Below, piece after piece: positions 42,994 through 50,164 of a stretch of 50,164 nt of DNA. A model generated the notes under the pieces. That model did no database searches. It worked only from the letters and a program-made list of their open reading frames with translations, and was not told the origin of the DNA. The position numbers and the translations under genes were made by a program. Source of the stretch: an uncultured Muribaculaceae bacterium (lineage in GTDB: Bacteria; Bacteroidota; Bacteroidia; Bacteroidales; Muribaculaceae). Each line of letters starts with the position of its first letter. Position 1 is the first letter of the stretch. Location: the NCBI GenBank assembly GCA_947627615.1, contig CANQWS010000023.1, positions 1 to 50,164 of the forward strand. The letters run 5' to 3'.

Positions 42994-44433
42994 TTAATTC
43001 TCCTTTACGTAAATGTCCGAAAGCGTATGGATCACATTGTCTTCGCCGTCAGAGATATAGAAGCGCTTCGCATTGAGAATCGCATCGATTTTGGGTGAGG
43101 AACCCAACGGCAGATTTCTCAGGAGCTTTTTGGTGACATCGGGAAACTCCAGCCCGCCGTCACGGGCATTGGCAAGGCAGTAGAGCATTATGGGATTCTC
43201 CACAGGTCTGTCCAGGGAATCAACCAGAATCATAGGCTTCGGTCGGAGGACAGAGTCGGCATTGTTGAAGACAAGCGGATAGTAATGGCGAGTGCCGAGC
43301 ACCATGAACGGTTTCCCTTTTTTGGATAGCGTAAGGAAATCCGAGGTCTCGGTGTAGAAAAGGTCCGGGTCCGAAAGACCGGTGCCGTACTGCGGCAGAA
43401 CGGACTCGTAGGCCCGGCGGGTCCCGCTTCGGGAGGTCGTTGGCAGCACGTTCAGACTGTCACTGTTCAGGCTGATGACCTCGGCAAGTCTCCGGATGCT
43501 TATTCTGCCGGAATTAAACTCGTTGGTGAGAAGTTTTTTCGTGTAGTCAGTCTGTTTAGCATAAACCACGAGCGTGTCGTTGCCCAGATGGAAGGATATG
43601 ACGGCTCCCTTTTCCAGAAATTTATCCTTACTGATTATGTTGGAGAGGAAAGCCGAGTCTGTGGCTACGGAGGCGGAGATGCAGACCGGGACATAACGCT
43701 GGGTCCGGCTGTCGGAATTCGAGAGAACCTCTTCCGTGAGCAGCTGCCATGCCGCCTCGCTCGGCAGATGAAGATAGAAGCCTCCGGGATAGTCCTTGAT
43801 ATTAATCTTTTTGGTCTTTGCGGAAACATAGTTGGCGGCCGATCCCCCTCCGGCTATGATGATGGTCTGGCTCTGGTGGAAAAACATGAAGGCAAGCAGC
43901 CCTATAATGGTCAGCACGGAGGCAATCAGGGCCCATGGCAGGAAGCCTGAAGGCCTGGTTTTAGAGCAGGATTTATGGATGTAATGGCGCAGACGCCTGG
44001 CTGACTGGAACGCAAGGTCGTCATCGTCGGTATAGTCTATGCAGTATTTCTGAATCGAGGCATCCAGCAATCCTTTTATGAATCCCTCGTTGTGAGCGTC
44101 CTCATTGGTTTTATGGTCGGACTTGTGGATAAAAATGTGGATGTCGGGCCGTCCTTTGGACTTGAAGGATTCTATGGCCAGATTTAATTCCTCACGGGTC
44201 TTGTCGCCTGTCTTGCCGTCGATTATAAAGAACACTATGTCGGCTTCATCGGAAATGATCCGGTTGTAGGCGTTCTGGCTGTCCTCGGCGTTGTCGTGGG
44301 AGCGCATCCGCAGCGTGACGTTTTTCTTTTTCTCATGCAACTCGTCGTTGAGGTCCGAGGCCATCGCCTTGAGGATGGAGCGCTCTTTCTTCAGCCTGGT
44401 GGAGCCGGCGATGAATATTGTGATTGTCTTCAT
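42994..44433 (-). CDS. TIR/DUF4062-like cytoplasmic domain - transmembrane helix - PstS-like periplasmic domain
   Basis: 479 residues, three parts. Residues ~1-155 resemble a TIR/DUF4062-type nucleotide-related domain: FIAGSTRLKKERSIL, DIVFFIIDGKTGDKTREELN with a Glu in the place of the TIR catalytic Glu. One transmembrane helix spans ~165-185 with positive residues before it, so the rest is periplasmic. The outer part (~188-479) begins IIIAGGGSAANYV, has HLGNDTLVVYAKQ and TSRSGTRRAYES (336-339 SGTR), recalling the phosphate-binding protein PstS. A one-piece receptor with outside sensor and inside effector is inferred. Neighbours: RyR gene 44 nt upstream, Ept-like gene 6 nt downstream. Confidence 0.7.
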   Translation of the reverse strand: MKTITIFIAGSTRLKKERSILKAMASDLNDELHEKKKNVTLRMRSHDNAEDSQNAYNRIISDEADIVFFIIDGKTGDKTREELNLAIESFKSKGRPDIHIFIHKSDHKTNEDAHNEGFIKGLLDASIQKYCIDYTDDDDLAFQSARRLRHYIHKSCSKTRPSGFLPWALIASVLTIIGLLAFMFFHQSQTIIIAGGGSAANYVSAKTKKINIKDYPGGFYLHLPSEAAWQLLTEEVLSNSDSRTQRYVPVCISASVATDSAFLSNIISKDKFLEKGAVISFHLGNDTLVVYAKQTDYTKKLLTNEFNSGRISIRRLAEVISLNSDSLNVLPTTSRSGTRRAYESVLPQYGTGLSDPDLFYTETSDFLTLSKKGKPFMVLGTRHYYPLVFNNADSVLRPKPMILVDSLDRPVENPIMLYCLANARDGGLEFPDVTKKLLRNLPLGSSPKIDAILNAKRFYISDGEDNVIHTLSDIYVKEN

Positions 44434-44477
44434 ATTGCGGGAGGGATTGATTGGTTAGAAAAGCGATGCGCGGGCCT

Positions 44478-45713
44478 TCAGATAAGGGCTGTGAGCAGGC
44501 GGCCTATGAGATTCTGCGGGCGGTATTTCTGCATGAGAATGGTGGGCATGGCGAGCATGATGAAGCAGTCATATTTGAGGTCATCGGGATTGATACGCTT
44601 CAGGTCGGCGTTGCTGACAAGGTCAATGTGGGCGGGCGCTTTGTCCCGTTTTTTGAGTCCTTTGCGGTAGTCATTGCGGTGGTTCAGTTTTATCTCGTCC
44701 GTATAGGATTCGCTCCGGCTGAGAGGACTGAAACCGAGTATCAGCTTCTCGGCGTTCCAGCGGGAATGTTCGCATTCCGACAGTGCCTTGAGATTTCCGG
44801 CTATAAGCCTATGGATTGTATTGGCGTTGGACAGCAGGGTTTTATGGGTGAAGCGCTTCGGCGCGTCGGCCATCAGCCCCTGAATGCGTGACTCGAATGT
44901 GTCGGCACAGAATATACATGACAGTATGTTGTTGATCTGGCTGCGTGTCAGCTTGTCGTCACCATCGGTCTTGTTTCTAAAATTCTTGTGCCAGGACTCT
45001 TTTGTTATCTTGCGTTTGGTGCCATTGAGGCATTTAAGGGCCAGACCGTAGCGGTTTGCCTTTTCGTTTTCGGTCGAAGACAGATTGCTTATTTCCTCTC
45101 CGGCCGAATAGGCCTGATTGACAAGCATTGCGGCCGCCAGCTCTCTGTCGGTCAGGAACATGTCATGGTCGTTTTCGACGATCTTCTCGATTCCCTCTTT
45201 GGTGATCAGGGTCTCGTCGGGAGCTTTGCTGTAAGAGTCAGTGGCCTTGAGCACGAACTGAATATCGAGAAACGGCAGCCCGGGCTTGACTTTCCTCTCT
45301 TTTTCATCAGCGGGTTCAAGGATGTATGTACTGTGGCGTATCAGGTTGCAGAGGTATTCCTCCCGGGCCAGACAGTCTATTTCGGCCTCAAGCTTTTTCA
45401 GTCCGAATTCCTTGGGATATAAGATGGTAATGGTGGAGATGTTTTTCCCCGTTCCCTCATTGAAATTGGGAAAGTGGGCAAGAAGGGCAATGTGCCGGAC
45501 CACGGAGTAGACCAGCGGTCCGTGGCCCTGGATTGCAATTCTGAATGCTCTGGAACTCTTCGGCCCGATTCCCCCTCCGGTCCAGTCCGGGAAGGAATCG
45601 AGCACATAGCGGCGAGCGCGGTACCAGTTGGGGACTACGACCGTGTCAAAATGCCCGGTGTCCGGTTCTGCAGGTCTCAGCTTCTGGAATATTTCTTTAC
45701 ACTGGTGTTTCAT
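44478..45713 (-). CDS. Rossmann (TrkA-N/KTN-like) plus ryanodine-receptor (RyR) domain protein
   Basis: Start set at ATG 45713 (MKHQCKEIF, 411 aa), overlapping the channel gene by 17 nt; the frame is open further but runs deeper into that gene. FRIAIQGHGPLVYSVVRHIA (~60-80) has the GxGxxx pattern of a TrkA-N/KTN Rossmann domain. The last ~105 residues match the bacterial RyR domain: ECEHSRWNAEKLILGF, then KKRDKAPAHIDLV and a closing hydrophobic segment. Published comparative genomics proposed that bacterial RyR domains bind nucleotide-type ligands in conflict systems. The overlap with the MscS-type gene suggests the two products work together. Confidence 0.75.
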   Translation of the reverse strand: MKHQCKEIFQKLRPAEPDTGHFDTVVVPNWYRARRYVLDSFPDWTGGGIGPKSSRAFRIAIQGHGPLVYSVVRHIALLAHFPNFNEGTGKNISTITILYPKEFGLKKLEAEIDCLAREEYLCNLIRHSTYILEPADEKERKVKPGLPFLDIQFVLKATDSYSKAPDETLITKEGIEKIVENDHDMFLTDRELAAAMLVNQAYSAGEEISNLSSTENEKANRYGLALKCLNGTKRKITKESWHKNFRNKTDGDDKLTRSQINNILSCIFCADTFESRIQGLMADAPKRFTHKTLLSNANTIHRLIAGNLKALSECEHSRWNAEKLILGFSPLSRSESYTDEIKLNHRNDYRKGLKKRDKAPAHIDLVSNADLKRINPDDLKYDCFIMLAMPTILMQKYRPQNLIGRLLTALI

Positions 45714-46908
45714 CACATTCGTTTTTATATTGTGCAGTCTCTTTGGAGAGATAGATATTGGAGTTGGAGACGTCAAATGCCGATGCGTTCTGATAGAGCC
45801 GCAGGTTGAACCATTTCATTGATTCGAGGATGTGTTCAATTATGGCTGACTGGGTCCATTCGAAAGGCTCGAGCGAGATTTCGGTCAGGTAGGCGTAGAC
45901 CTGCAGGGGCACTCCGTTGTCGGTCGGTTCCAGATAGCGGACCACAAGACGCGGCCTGCGGCACACCTTCTTGTGGTTCATGAGCCAGTGGAACAGATAG
46001 AGACGGAAGAGGTGGATGTTGAGAATCTGTCGGTTTCCGGCATTGGCTTTGCGGATGGCGTCAATGAATTCCGATTCCTTGAAATGGTCGTCGGTGTCGA
46101 GTTTCTTTGCAATGGCCCGGGCCTCGTCGACAGTCAGGGGCTGTATCCAGCCCGAGTCAATGGTGAACGACATCAGCATTCTGCGGCCGTGGGTTTTGCC
46201 CAGAAGCATTGACTGCAGGTTGGTAAAGCTGTCGGAATGGAGCATGTAGGTGGGGAACGAGGTCTCGGTAGTGTCCCAGTTCTCTACCGTGACCATTGTC
46301 AGGGTTATGCGTTTGACCATGCCGTCAATCTTCTTTGAATCGATTTTAATCCAGTCGTCTATGTGGATCATTCCGTTGATTCTGACATAGATGAAGGCCA
46401 CAACGCTCTTGATTGTGTCCTGGAAAATCCATGAAATCAGCGTGCCGGCTGCCGCAATGACAAGCATGTCCTTCACCTGATCAAGCTCAAAGATGATTAT
46501 GACGGCTGAAAGCCAGCCACCCAGGGCCACCAGAATGCATATCTGGCTCACGGTGATCCGGATTTCCTGCCGGCGGATGCTGAAAAGGGGCGTCAGCTTG
46601 TGCACAATCCAGATGATTTCACCGAGAATTAGAGTGCATAAGGCGAATTTCAGGGTCTTCTCGCCGAAGAAATCCTTGATGTGCCACGCCGTATCCTCCA
46701 GACTGGAGTAATCGATGCCTCTCCACACCAGTGCCACGGCGATGAAAGGCAACAGGTCAACTATCAGACACGCTATCTGATAAATCATGTAGCCTGCTAT
46801 CTGCCACAGCCATGATTTGGATGACAGGACCCGTGACAGGAATTTCCTGCGGATGAAGTCCAGATAATTCCAGCAATAATAAAAGACTGATTTCAATTTC
46901 TCTTTCAT
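45697..46908 (-). CDS. YbdG/MscM-type mechanosensitive channel (MscS family)
   Basis: 403 residues. About five transmembrane helices occupy ~35-190. The MscS pore and beta domain follow: AAAGTLISWIFQDTIKSVVA, IHIDDWIKI, ITLTMVTVENWDTTETSFPT and SFTNLQSM, close to E. coli YbdG. The C-terminal domain NIHLFRLYLFHWL to RYLEPTDNGVPLQVYAY is also YbdG-like. Opens on membrane tension or on a partner's signal. It overlaps the RyR gene start by 17 nt and follows the barrel gene by 26 nt, so ligand gating through the RyR protein is plausible. Confidence 0.88.
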   Translation of the reverse strand: MKEKLKSVFYYCWNYLDFIRRKFLSRVLSSKSWLWQIAGYMIYQIACLIVDLLPFIAVALVWRGIDYSSLEDTAWHIKDFFGEKTLKFALCTLILGEIIWIVHKLTPLFSIRRQEIRITVSQICILVALGGWLSAVIIIFELDQVKDMLVIAAAGTLISWIFQDTIKSVVAFIYVRINGMIHIDDWIKIDSKKIDGMVKRITLTMVTVENWDTTETSFPTYMLHSDSFTNLQSMLLGKTHGRRMLMSFTIDSGWIQPLTVDEARAIAKKLDTDDHFKESEFIDAIRKANAGNRQILNIHLFRLYLFHWLMNHKKVCRRPRLVVRYLEPTDNGVPLQVYAYLTEISLEPFEWTQSAIIEHILESMKWFNLRLYQNASAFDVSNSNIYLSKETAQYKNECDETPV

Positions 46909-46934
46909 TGTTCGGATGTGATAATGTCGGTTGG

Positions 46935-47558
46935 TCAGTTGAAGTTATAGGCCATGCTCAGGTCGGCCGTCTCCGTGCCGCCGTCAACTCTCAGCTGAAT
47001 CCACAGGTTGTTGTTGAACTTGTAGCGGACGGTCCCGACCATGCCTTTATGAGACCTGAACGAGTAACCCACATTGAAAATTGTGCGGATGCGGTCAAGA
47101 TTCATGCCTGCCACCATCTGGAAGCGGTCGGTGTCACACCATCGTCGGCCGTCGTAGACGTTGTCCCACGTGGCATCGATCATCACTCCGGCGGGCAGCT
47201 TCACCGTGGCGGCCAGCGACTGCACGAAACGGCTCTCCTTGAAGTTGTAGATGCTTCGGGTCAGCAGATAGTAGCGTCCCGCCACGTTGAAATTCAGCCA
47301 TATCGAGGGCATGAAAGCCTTTGACGAGAAGTTGTAACGGGCCAGGCCGGTTGCATTGAACCAGCTGCAAATATCCTGCTTGTAGCCGAAATAGGTCGAG
47401 GCCGAGGCATCGCCGCCCTTGTAAGGCTGTGAAACCGCGCCCCAGAAACGGAAACGGTCGGGCTGCGTGATGCCGTCGTAGATCTGGGCCGCACCCTGCA
47501 GCCCTCCCGCAACAACCATCAACGCCACCCATATCGCTATTTTAATTTGTCTTGTCAT
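46935..47558 (-). CDS. Small outer-membrane beta-barrel-like protein
   Basis: Start set at ATG 47558 (MTRQIKIAIW, 207 aa) for a clean signal peptide ending GGLQGAAQ; an ATG seven codons upstream is possible. The mature part alternates polar and hydrophobic residues in 8-10 strands with many aromatics at strand ends (FRFWGAVSQPY, STYFGYKQDI, ARYNFSSKAF), ending AYNFN. No family recognised. It lies between the TIR-TPR and channel genes in the operon and would add an outer-membrane component. Confidence 0.68.
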   Translation of the reverse strand: MTRQIKIAIWVALMVVAGGLQGAAQIYDGITQPDRFRFWGAVSQPYKGGDASASTYFGYKQDICSWFNATGLARYNFSSKAFMPSIWLNFNVAGRYYLLTRSIYNFKESRFVQSLAATVKLPAGVMIDATWDNVYDGRRWCDTDRFQMVAGMNLDRIRTIFNVGYSFRSHKGMVGTVRYKFNNNLWIQLRVDGGTETADLSMAYNFN

Positions 47559-47587
47559 ATTCGATATATTTAACTGCATAAGATGTC

Positions 47588-50104
47588 TTAATTGCTTTTT
47601 GAGCTGCCGCCTTCAAGCATTTTTGCCTTGACAGATTCTATGTTTTGTTTTACTGTGGCTACGTAATCATGTTCCTCGCCATATAAATCGCTAAGTATTT
47701 GAAGAGCTTTATTGTAATTCTCTAAAGCCATCTGGTATTCACAATTGTCATCATATACTAATCCGATGTTATAGAAGGATTCAGCCACATCCTGATGGTT
47801 TTCGCCGAATAGTGGTAATCGGATATTTAAAGCCTTATTAAGGTTATCCAACGCTAAACGGTAATCACCCTTAACACCGTGTATACATCCTATATTGTCA
47901 TAGAGCGTAGCCACGTCGGAATCGTTTTCGCCGAATGCTGACGATTTGATATTCAAAGCCTTGTTAAAATTCTCCAAAGCCGCGGCGAAATCTTCCTGAC
48001 AATAATAGATATTTCCTATATTATGATATGTTCTAGCGACATCCGGATGGTCCTCGCCGAGTCTCAACAATTGTATTTTCAATGCTTTTTGATAATTCTC
48101 CAAAGCAGAGTCATAGTCCCTTTTACTTTCATAGATATTTCCAATACTGTTGTATGAGGTCGCTACATCCGGATGATCCTCGCCGAGTCTCAACAATTGT
48201 ATTTTCAATGCTTTGTAATGATTCTCCAATGCTTTGGCATATTCGCCTTGCGAATCATATACAAGTCCGATAAAGCTGTAGCTTGTAGCCAAATCGGGAT
48301 TTCCCTCACCGTAAATCTTACGTTGTATGTTCAGCGCTTTTTGGGAATATTCCAATGCTTTGGCATATTTGCCCTGCGAATAATATACAACTCCGATAGA
48401 GTAGTAGCTTGTAGCCACACCGGGATGTTCCTCACCGTAAATCTTAAGCATTATGTTCAGCGCTTTTTGGTGATTCTCTAATGCTTTGGCATATTCGCCC
48501 TGAGAATCATATACAATTCCGACAGAGCCGTAGCTTGCAGCCACGCAGAGATGTTCCTCACCGTAAATCTTACGTTGTATGTTCAGCGCTTTTTGGGAAT
48601 ATTCCAATGCTTTGGCATATTCGCCCTGAGTATTATATACAACTCCGATACAATTGTAGCTTACAGCCACACCGGGATGATTCTCACCGAAAATCTTAAG
48701 CTGTATGTTCAGCGCTTTTTGGGAATATTCCAATGCTTTGGCATATTTGCCCTGCGAATAATATATTCCTCCGATGTTGTCGTAGCATTCCGCCACATCC
48801 GGATGGTTCTTGCCGAGAATCTTAAGCCGTATGTTCAGCGCTTTTTGGGAATATTCCAATGCTTCGGCATATTCGTTTTGTGAACAATATACGATTCCGA
48901 TTCTGATGTAGCTTGTGGCCATATCAGGATGATTTTCACCTAAAATCTTAAGCCGTATGTTCAGCGCGTCTTCATTATATTGCAGGGCATCGCTATAATG
49001 ACCTAATTCGTTACAAAAAAATGCTATAGAGGATATCGCGTCAGCATATTCTTCTGAATATTTACCATAAACCTGTTCGGTTAAGGTAACTATTTTTTTG
49101 TGTATTGCTTCTGTTTCTTCTCGCCAACCGTTGGATAGCTCTGTTCTCAGTATATCAATTTTCAGTTTTAGTTCGGCGATATTGTTTTTAAGACCTTCTT
49201 TCCCAAGTTCTATGTTCTTTAGGTTTCGATTTATGTCGCAATCTATCTCCGCCTCATCGAGGATGGCGTTGGCTCCTCTGTTATCGCCCATGTTGAATAG
49301 CTCTATGGCACGTTGAAGTCGCTCCGAACTTGCTTTGTTGCTCAGACGAGTTATGGTAAGTGCAGTGTGCCACAGGCTTTCTTCCATTTTCTGCCGTTTC
49401 TCGGTCAAGTCCTGCAGTTCCTGAGCATATTCGGAATAATCGGGGTCAGAAACTTCGGTTTTTGCAAGAAATTTTCGTGTTTTCCTGATATTTTGAAGCA
49501 ACTGTTGGTATTCCTCATTGTTGCCTACAAATCCCACATTATTTAGGTCTACATACTCCCGACCGGCAACACAAACTTTGGCGTCTTTTACTTCCACGAG
49601 ACCCGTCATGGAATTCTTTTGCTGTGAATTCTGATAGTCGATGAATTGAAGCAGGAAATGCGATCTAAGCGCGTCCTCGTTCCTGAACACACAATAGAAG
49701 TGGCCGTAAAGAGAGGGAAAGCTGTCGCGAAACTCCTTCAGTTCGGGGGTAAGCTCTTGTTCCGATTCTTTGAAATAGACGTAGAGCTTGCGTGGATTAC
49801 GTCCGGCGCACAGTTCGGAATAAGCAGTGTCAAGCTCGGTTTTGGTGTACATGCCGAATTTTGTATAATAGAGCACCATGCAGATTTCACAATCCTTAAG
49901 TTCTCTATTATATTCCTCTTGCTTGTGCAAAGGGCCCATTGAAGCGTCAAGATATTCCCACTTTATAAGCAGAATATTCATGCCAATTTTGTTGAGGCTG
50001 TAATTGAGGTGTTCTACCATCTCGGCAAGCTCCAGACGTTCAGTCTTCAGCTCATCGGACGAAGCCACGAATATCTTAATAATTTTCATTTTAGTAGATG
50101 ACAA
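47588..50104 (-). CDS. TIR/DUF4062-like domain protein with 11 kinesin-light-chain-type TPRs
   Basis: 838 residues, cytoplasmic. Residues ~1-155 form a DUF4062/TIR-like domain: IFVASSDELKTERLEL, CEICMVLYYTKFGMYTKTELD with a Glu placed as in TIR enzymes. A helical/coiled-coil linker covers ~190-345. Eleven TPRs follow (347-812), ten of exactly 42 residues with consensus ATSYxxIGxVYxSQGxYAKALE. The start could be the Met six codons in. First gene of the seven-gene operon. The gene is clearly more AT-rich than the rest of the window, and several repeats are nearly identical in DNA. Sensor or adaptor with effector domain is inferred. Confidence 0.8.
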   Translation of the reverse strand: MSSTKMKIIKIFVASSDELKTERLELAEMVEHLNYSLNKIGMNILLIKWEYLDASMGPLHKQEEYNRELKDCEICMVLYYTKFGMYTKTELDTAYSELCAGRNPRKLYVYFKESEQELTPELKEFRDSFPSLYGHFYCVFRNEDALRSHFLLQFIDYQNSQQKNSMTGLVEVKDAKVCVAGREYVDLNNVGFVGNNEEYQQLLQNIRKTRKFLAKTEVSDPDYSEYAQELQDLTEKRQKMEESLWHTALTITRLSNKASSERLQRAIELFNMGDNRGANAILDEAEIDCDINRNLKNIELGKEGLKNNIAELKLKIDILRTELSNGWREETEAIHKKIVTLTEQVYGKYSEEYADAISSIAFFCNELGHYSDALQYNEDALNIRLKILGENHPDMATSYIRIGIVYCSQNEYAEALEYSQKALNIRLKILGKNHPDVAECYDNIGGIYYSQGKYAKALEYSQKALNIQLKIFGENHPGVAVSYNCIGVVYNTQGEYAKALEYSQKALNIQRKIYGEEHLCVAASYGSVGIVYDSQGEYAKALENHQKALNIMLKIYGEEHPGVATSYYSIGVVYYSQGKYAKALEYSQKALNIQRKIYGEGNPDLATSYSFIGLVYDSQGEYAKALENHYKALKIQLLRLGEDHPDVATSYNSIGNIYESKRDYDSALENYQKALKIQLLRLGEDHPDVARTYHNIGNIYYCQEDFAAALENFNKALNIKSSAFGENDSDVATLYDNIGCIHGVKGDYRLALDNLNKALNIRLPLFGENHQDVAESFYNIGLVYDDNCEYQMALENYNKALQILSDLYGEEHDYVATVKQNIESVKAKMLEGGSSKSN
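47669..48928 (-). repeat. Ten in-frame 126-bp tandem repeats encoding TPRs
   Basis: Ten consecutive 42-codon units. Neighbouring units in 48200-48900 share long identical DNA blocks, for example around GCTTTTTGGGAATATTCCAA, which points to recent duplication or homogenisation. Repeat number could vary between strains. Confidence 0.85.
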
Positions 50105-50164
50105 AATTTGAAAATGTGTTATTAAACACCTAAATATCAGCGTATTAAATTTGCAAAAGTCCCT

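Noticed and set aside
47669-48928. Regular repeats suggesting a CRISPR array
   Set aside because: The 126-bp period is in frame and encodes 42-residue TPR units; there are no short direct repeats with unique spacers.

Overview
The window looks like chromosomal DNA of a gut Bacteroidales bacterium, probably Muribaculaceae-like. The order is inferred from a SusC/SusD pair, an frdCAB-type succinate dehydrogenase/fumarate reductase operon, several FKBP proteases-free chaperone-type isomerases, an exo-sialidase, and recurrent Bacteroidota promoter boxes (TAnnTTTG, in several cases with TTTG or CTTG 20-21 nt upstream). The family assignment is a guess from overall gene content. No IS element, prophage or CRISPR array was seen. 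One tRNA gene (Ala, GGC anticodon) was found.

Layout. 1-141 is the tail of an upstream gene. 409-4373 is frdC-frdA-frdB, closed by a hairpin shared with a convergent RelA/SpoT homologue (4484-6373, minus). 6583-11437 carries a THUMP RNA methyltransferase, purD, a membrane protein of unknown role and pdxB, followed by a secreted sialidase (11557-12723). prsA (minus) faces it across a bidirectional terminator. 13994-19574 is a three-gene susC-susD-lipoprotein operon on the minus strand. Upstream of susC lies a 238-bp inverted copy of its leader and signal-peptide region, separated from it by a 737-bp spacer. Then come tRNA-Ala and a CapA-family lipoprotein.

22150-30084 (minus) is a compact cluster of mostly unnamed genes: an SPFH protein with zinc ribbons, a membrane protein, a membrane-anchored coiled-coil protein split by an in-frame TAG, two tandem paralogous helical proteins, a bactofilin-like beta-repeat protein and a DEDDh exonuclease. 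manC lies just upstream in the same direction. The set recalls SPFH/zinc-ribbon membrane-stress loci of Firmicutes, but here it has its own gene content. 31404-40712 (plus) holds housekeeping and envelope genes: panB, a MATE transporter, three FKBP isomerases, a sirtuin, a thioredoxin-like protein, an arabinose-5-phosphate isomerase, a degenerate PfkB protein, a TPR protein and ribH.

40726-50104 (minus) is the most striking part: seven same-strand genes with gaps of at most about 45 nt. In transcription order they are a TIR/DUF4062-like protein with 11 TPRs, an outer-membrane barrel-like protein, a YbdG-type MscS channel, a Rossmann plus ryanodine-receptor (RyR) domain protein, a TIR-like/transmembrane/PstS-like fusion, a phosphoethanolamine-transferase-like sulfatase-fold enzyme and a beta-carbonic anhydrase. 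The first five look like parts of an envelope-spanning signalling or conflict system in which a ligand sensor controls an ion channel. That function is inferred; the domains and gene order are read from the sequence.
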